Of a stretch of DNA of 10,682 nucleotides, positions 7,587 to 10,682 are shown one piece after another. Positions within the stretch are counted from its first letter, which is position 1. Each line of letters begins with the position of its first letter. Below the pieces are notes generated by a model, which did no database searches, was not told the origin of the DNA, and was given only the letters and a program-made list of their open reading frames with translations. The translations under genes and the position numbers were made by a program. The stretch is from contig JAZOCA010000119.1 of NCBI GenBank assembly GCA_045596285.1, positions 1 to 10,682 of the forward strand. Direction: 5' to 3'. This stretch comes from HGM11416 sp045596285 (GTDB lineage: Bacteria > Bacillota > Clostridia > Christensenellales > Borkfalkiaceae).

Positions 7587-7632
7587 ACGTTTACAACAAT
7601 TTGTTTTAATAAGCGTAAAACTGCGTAAACGT
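7587..7632 (+). promoter_or_regulatory. repeat cluster in the leader of the ClpP-like operon
   Basis: A perfect 8-bp inverted repeat, ACGTTTAC (7587-7594) and GTAAACGT (7625-7632), frames the leader. GCGTAAA also occurs as a direct repeat at 7613-7619 and 7623-7629, spaced exactly 10 bp, one helical turn. Together there are three related CGTTTAC/GTAAACG units just after the expected transcription start. This could be an operator or an RNA hairpin ahead of the ribosome site AAGGAG (7643-7648). Role not known. Confidence 0.4.
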
Positions 7633-7655
7633 TAAAAAAGTGAAGGAGAATATAA

Positions 7656-8201
7656 ATGACCTATACAAAAGAATCCTTTGAAGATAGATTAGATAAAAGC
7701 CGTATAGTTGTTATTTGCGGGGATATAAATTCCGAAAGTGCTTCTAAAATAATTTTCAGACTTTTAACCCTTTCATCTATTAACGAAAAAGAAGAAATTC
7801 AACTTTTCATTTCTTCTGCATCAGGCGATTATTCAGATATGATGGCTATTTACGATACGCTATCTACTTTATCTGCTCCCATCAGCGGAATTTGCGTTGG
7901 TAACGTGGGTAATTTCGCCACCTTGATTTTGGCAAAATGCACTAAAGGTAAAAGATTTTCTCTTTCTCACGGCGAAATAACTTTTTCTCAGCCTTACGGC
8001 TATCTCGCACCGGGTACTAATCAACAAACCGAAATTGCAATTCAGGCAAAAGAATCCTCATTAAAAAGGGAAGTGTTTGAAACAGAGCTATCAAAATGTA
8101 CGGGGCAATCGCTTGAAAAAATACACGCCGATTGTGAAGTCGGGGTTGTTTTAAGCGCAAAAGAAGCAAAAGAATACGGCATTATAGACGAAATACTGTA
8201 A
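7656..8201 (+). CDS. catalytically dead ClpP-fold protein (ClpR-like)
   Basis: A 181-residue member of the ClpP/crotonase-like fold, alignable along its length with the active ClpP encoded next to it (shared AIYDT, KGKR, QP, EKIH, DCE, SAKEA/SADEA, YGIID). All three catalytic positions have changed: the nucleophile Ser is Asn86 (GNVGNFAT), the His is Ser111 (FSQPY in place of IHQPL) and the Asp is Gly163 (EVGVVLS in place of ERDNWMS). The oxyanion loop SPGG is SASG (54-57). It keeps part of the usual N-terminal helix region (ESFEDRLDKSRI). The frame is intact with a strong AAGGAG site, so it is a maintained gene rather than decay. By analogy with plastid and cyanobacterial ClpR, it probably forms mixed rings with its neighbour, as a structural or regulatory subunit. 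Partner assignment is inference. Confidence 0.88.
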   Translation: MTYTKESFEDRLDKSRIVVICGDINSESASKIIFRLLTLSSINEKEEIQLFISSASGDYSDMMAIYDTLSTLSAPISGICVGNVGNFATLILAKCTKGKRFSLSHGEITFSQPYGYLAPGTNQQTEIAIQAKESSLKREVFETELSKCTGQSLEKIHADCEVGVVLSAKEAKEYGIIDEIL

Positions 8202-8217
8202 GGGGGTAGAAAAGAGA

Positions 8218-8754
8218 ATGGATCAACCAAGAATTATACTTTTAAACGGCTCTGTTAACGAGTATTCCGCTATGGACGTAATTTTAAAACTTTTGGATTT
8301 CGACCGTCAGGATAGCGCGCAAGAAATAACCCTATACATTAATTCGCCCGGCGGTAGCATCCTTCACGGGCTTGCTATTTACGATACGATAAAACATATA
8401 AGCGCCCCCGTAACTACCGTATGTTACGGTATGGCTGCGTCAATGGGGGCGTTTTTACTTTCTTGTGGGGCAAAAGGTAAACGATACGCGTTAAAACACA
8501 GCAGAATACTAATTCATCAACCGCTAATTTCAACCGAGCACGGTTTAGTTCGCACTCAAACTGAAATGCAAAAAATGGCAAACAGCATTTTAAAGGCAAG
8601 GGAAGAATTAGAAAAAATCATGGCGGAAAATATCGGCGTAACCGTTGAAAAAATACATCAAGATTGCGAGCGCGATAACTGGATGAGTGCTGATGAAGCG
8701 CTTAAATATGGGATTATAGACGGTATTTTAGGGGACGAAAGCAAACCCGAATAA
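8218..8754 (+). CDS. ClpP-family serine peptidase, short N-terminus
   Basis: A 178-residue ClpP-type peptidase (family S14), which normally forms a 14-subunit barrel fed by a Clp ATPase. The triad is intact: Ser75 in MAASMGAF, His100 in LIHQPL and Asp153 in CERDNWMS, with the oxyanion loop SPGG at 43-46. The protein begins directly at the first core strand (RIILLNGSV), so it lacks the roughly 20-residue N-terminal segment and axial loops that gate the pore in housekeeping ClpP; no in-frame start codon lies upstream within the intergenic gap. The gene starts 16 bp after the stop of the dead paralogue, with AGGGGG in the gap, so the two are co-transcribed. It is probably a second, specialised ClpP rather than the housekeeping copy, which is usually found next to clpX. 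No Clp ATPase is encoded in the window, though Lon is nearby. Confidence 0.92.
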   Translation: MDQPRIILLNGSVNEYSAMDVILKLLDFDRQDSAQEITLYINSPGGSILHGLAIYDTIKHISAPVTTVCYGMAASMGAFLLSCGAKGKRYALKHSRILIHQPLISTEHGLVRTQTEMQKMANSILKAREELEKIMAENIGVTVEKIHQDCERDNWMSADEALKYGIIDGILGDESKPE

Positions 8755-8765
8755 AGGAGAAATAA

Positions 8766-10682
8766 ATGGAAATTGCATTAGGAATAATCGCGGGCGTGGT
8801 ATTAATGGCCTTTTTGTATATATTTTCTATGCTTGGTTATTTTGTTTTGCGCCAAAAGATGTCCGGCGCGAAATATAGCGTAGAAATTGTAGTTTTAACT
8901 TTTGCGGTTTTAACGAGTATTGCCGTTAAGTTTGTTATAATCTTTTTAAGTGAAGATGCAAGCGGTAATTTTTGGCAAAGTATGGCAAACACCTTCAAGG
9001 CGATATACAGCGGTATAGGCGGGCTTACCTTTGAAGGGCTTTCGGATTTCGAACAGCAAACCGTAAAATCCTTTGTTCAATGTTTATATTCAGGCTCTTC
9101 GCTATATGCGGGGGTAATGATTTTAAGTGTATTAACGGCAAAAGTCAGTTACGAAATATACAGCGGAATTAGGTTGTTTGCAAGTTTTAATAGAAAAAAC
9201 GCAAGCGGAAAGGTGGATTTCTATATCTTTACTGCGGTTAACGAAGAAGCGTTAACCTTGGCAAATAGTATTACAAAGCAATACTATGAAAAAGATAACG
9301 GCAGAAAAAGCAATATTATTTTTACGGGTAACGCCATAGAAGCTTTTGATTCAAAGGAAGAATTACACCGTGAAATCATGGCAAACGGATATTATTACTG
9401 GTCTTATTCTTCAAAGCAAAACGATCAAAAAGGTGTGTTCGAACATCTTAAATTCCGCCCCGGTCAGGACTTTTTTATAGATAAACCTAATTCGCGGAAG
9501 CAGGAAAGCAGAATTCACTTTTTTGCACTTAATGAAAATCTAAAGTTAAGCGGTTTAGAATGTGCTAACAGTAGTGAAGTTTTTTCTGAAATTCGAAGCC
9601 TACTTAACAATTTTATAACCGTAACAGGTGGCGGTTACAAAATAAATAAAAACGCCGTTATTGATTTTTACGTCTTATCCGATAGTGAAACAAATTACGA
9701 ATTCTATCAACGCGAACTTGAAAAAATCGTAAGAGAATACGTAAGTAAATTCGACTGTTTAAAACTTTGGCAAGCTTACGAAAAAGTCGGCGTTATTATA
9801 GAGAATTCACGCGGGGAAGGAATCGAAGAGGAAGTTGAAGTAAAAAGAGAAAAACTTATTAAGTTCATATCTTGCTATTTCCAACTTCACGTAGTCAACG
9901 AAGCGCAACTTGCTGCCGATTGTATGATTCCTGCAAGAAAAAATAGTTACGAAGAGCAAGGTAAAAGTTCGATAGACGTCGCTAAAGAATATCTTGCCGA
10001 AAGTATACCCAACGAAGCGGACGAGTATAGAGTAATGGTTTTGGGATTTGGTACTAACGGCCGTCAATCAATGAAAAAATTGTACGGTGCTACGGCGTAC
10101 GTCAACGATAATTTACATCCTTCGCGTTTTATTGCGGACGTATATGATCCCCACGTAGACGACGTTTCAGGCTTGTTTGGTTTTAATCATCCTATGTTTA
10201 TAACTATAGATAAAGGTAGTGATTTGCAAAGCGTTACTAAAGATGAATGGGAGCAATGGGATGCTAAGGCAGGTTTATTGTTTAACGATAAAGTTGTTAA
10301 AGAGTACGCAGATAAAGCGTCAAGTCAGTTGAAAACCTATTCTAAAGAATATTCAAAAGATGCTAAAAAATCACAACTTTCTATATTGTGCGATAAATAT
10401 GAAGAAAATCTTCCGCAATCTTACGAGCAAGTAAAAGAGCACTTTAAACTTCCAGTAGTGGCGTTTCATAAGGTAAGTTCGTTTAATCACGGATTTTTAC
10501 GCTTTTTAGATAAAAATACCGGCAATATAAACAGTACAAAGTCCGCCTATAACGCGTTTATCGTGGCCTTGGGTGATGATGAACTGAATATAATGATGGC
10601 AAATTCTATTATTGCCGACGTTAAAAACGAACGCATAATTTGCGGTAATAATGAACCAAATAAGGTAAAAACTCTATACGTA
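8766..10682 (+). CDS. membrane protein with RCK/TrkA-N-like Rossmann modules, channel-like (partial, runs off the window)
   Basis: An open frame of 639 codons with no stop before the window edge. The ATG has a strong AAAGGAG site overlapping the clpP stop and lies 11 bp after it, so it is the third gene of the ClpP-like operon. Hydrophobic helices are at about 3-28, 38-61 and 104-127, with a short Gly-rich re-entrant-looking stretch (80-92, containing GIGGLTFEG) between the last two. A large cytoplasmic part follows. Strand-like segments VDFYIF (150-155), NIIFTG (183-188), IHFFAL (250-255) and IDFYVL (299-304) suggest one or two Rossmann-like modules. A clear nucleotide-binding motif GFGTNG (427-432) follows VMVL, with Asp461 near the end of the next strand. 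AFIVALGDDELNIMMA (597-612) closely resembles TrkA-N/RCK domains of K+ channels and transporters. A helical, charged insert lies at about 475-575. The helix-loop-helix plus RCK plan resembles a ligand-gated ion channel, but no TVGYG filter is present. Function unproven. Confidence 0.85.
   Translation, partial: MEIALGIIAGVVLMAFLYIFSMLGYFVLRQKMSGAKYSVEIVVLTFAVLTSIAVKFVIIFLSEDASGNFWQSMANTFKAIYSGIGGLTFEGLSDFEQQTVKSFVQCLYSGSSLYAGVMILSVLTAKVSYEIYSGIRLFASFNRKNASGKVDFYIFTAVNEEALTLANSITKQYYEKDNGRKSNIIFTGNAIEAFDSKEELHREIMANGYYYWSYSSKQNDQKGVFEHLKFRPGQDFFIDKPNSRKQESRIHFFALNENLKLSGLECANSSEVFSEIRSLLNNFITVTGGGYKINKNAVIDFYVLSDSETNYEFYQRELEKIVREYVSKFDCLKLWQAYEKVGVIIENSRGEGIEEEVEVKREKLIKFISCYFQLHVVNEAQLAADCMIPARKNSYEEQGKSSIDVAKEYLAESIPNEADEYRVMVLGFGTNGRQSMKKLYGATAYVNDNLHPSRFIADVYDPHVDDVSGLFGFNHPMFITIDKGSDLQSVTKDEWEQWDAKAGLLFNDKVVKEYADKASSQLKTYSKEYSKDAKKSQLSILCDKYEENLPQSYEQVKEHFKLPVVAFHKVSSFNHGFLRFLDKNTGNINSTKSAYNAFIVALGDDELNIMMANSIIADVKNERIICGNNEPNKVKTLYV

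Noticed and set aside
7656..8201. The first ClpP-like gene as a decaying pseudogene
   Set aside because: The frame is intact, length is normal, the ribosome site is strong and the structural signatures are kept. Only catalytic residues changed, which fits a specialised subunit better than decay.
8766..9150. A canonical potassium channel pore
   Set aside because: No TVGYG-type selectivity filter occurs between the second and third membrane helices; GIGGLTFEG is Gly-rich but not a recognised filter, so only a channel-like plan is claimed.
9807..10067. Open frame of 86 codons on the - strand
   Set aside because: It is antisense to the large membrane protein frame, across the region leading to the Rossmann motif, with no promoter or ribosome site of its own.

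Overview
The window looks like a piece of an AT-rich Bacillota genome, most likely an uncultured Clostridia-type organism. The best evidence is the pair lon-engB, with engB 13 bp downstream of lon on the same strand, which is the gene order of Bacillus subtilis lonA-ysxC and of many other Firmicutes. Promoters with near-consensus -35/-10 boxes, strong AAGGAG-type ribosome binding sites and rho-independent terminators fit this. All genes read normally with the standard bacterial code. No rRNA, tRNA, CRISPR array, transposase, integrase or relaxase was seen.

Left part (1-4649), housekeeping. A possible tail of an upstream + strand gene ends near 58, followed by hairpins, two of them terminators. 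A short-chain dehydrogenase (414-1241, -) is transcribed away from lon (1477-3894, +) and engB (3908-4567, +). The dehydrogenase promoter is so close to its start codon that the mRNA should be nearly leaderless. The lon promoter (TTGCAA-17-TATAAT) is overlapped by a sequence resembling a CcpA cre box. A strong bidirectional terminator (4614-4649) closes this part.

Right part (4740-10682), an unusual divergent locus. To the left run a 302-residue protein with one Sel1-like repeat (6560-7468) and a VirD4/TraG-type coupling ATPase that has no membrane anchor (4740-6542). To the right run a ClpP-fold protein that has lost all three catalytic residues (7656-8201), a ClpP with an intact Ser-His-Asp triad but no N-terminal axial segment (8218-8754), and a large membrane protein that leaves the window (8766 onward). 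That protein has about three N-terminal transmembrane helices followed by Rossmann/RCK-like modules, and its overall plan resembles a ligand-gated channel. The two arms start from back-to-back promoters whose -35 boxes are 18 bp apart, so they may be co-regulated.

I recognise the folds in the right part but not the combination. The best candidate here for an undescribed system is a Clp-type hetero-oligomer (dead plus active subunit) made with a channel-like membrane protein, next to a soluble VirD4-like ATPase and a Sel1-repeat partner. That they work together is inference from gene order, operon spacing and promoter layout only.
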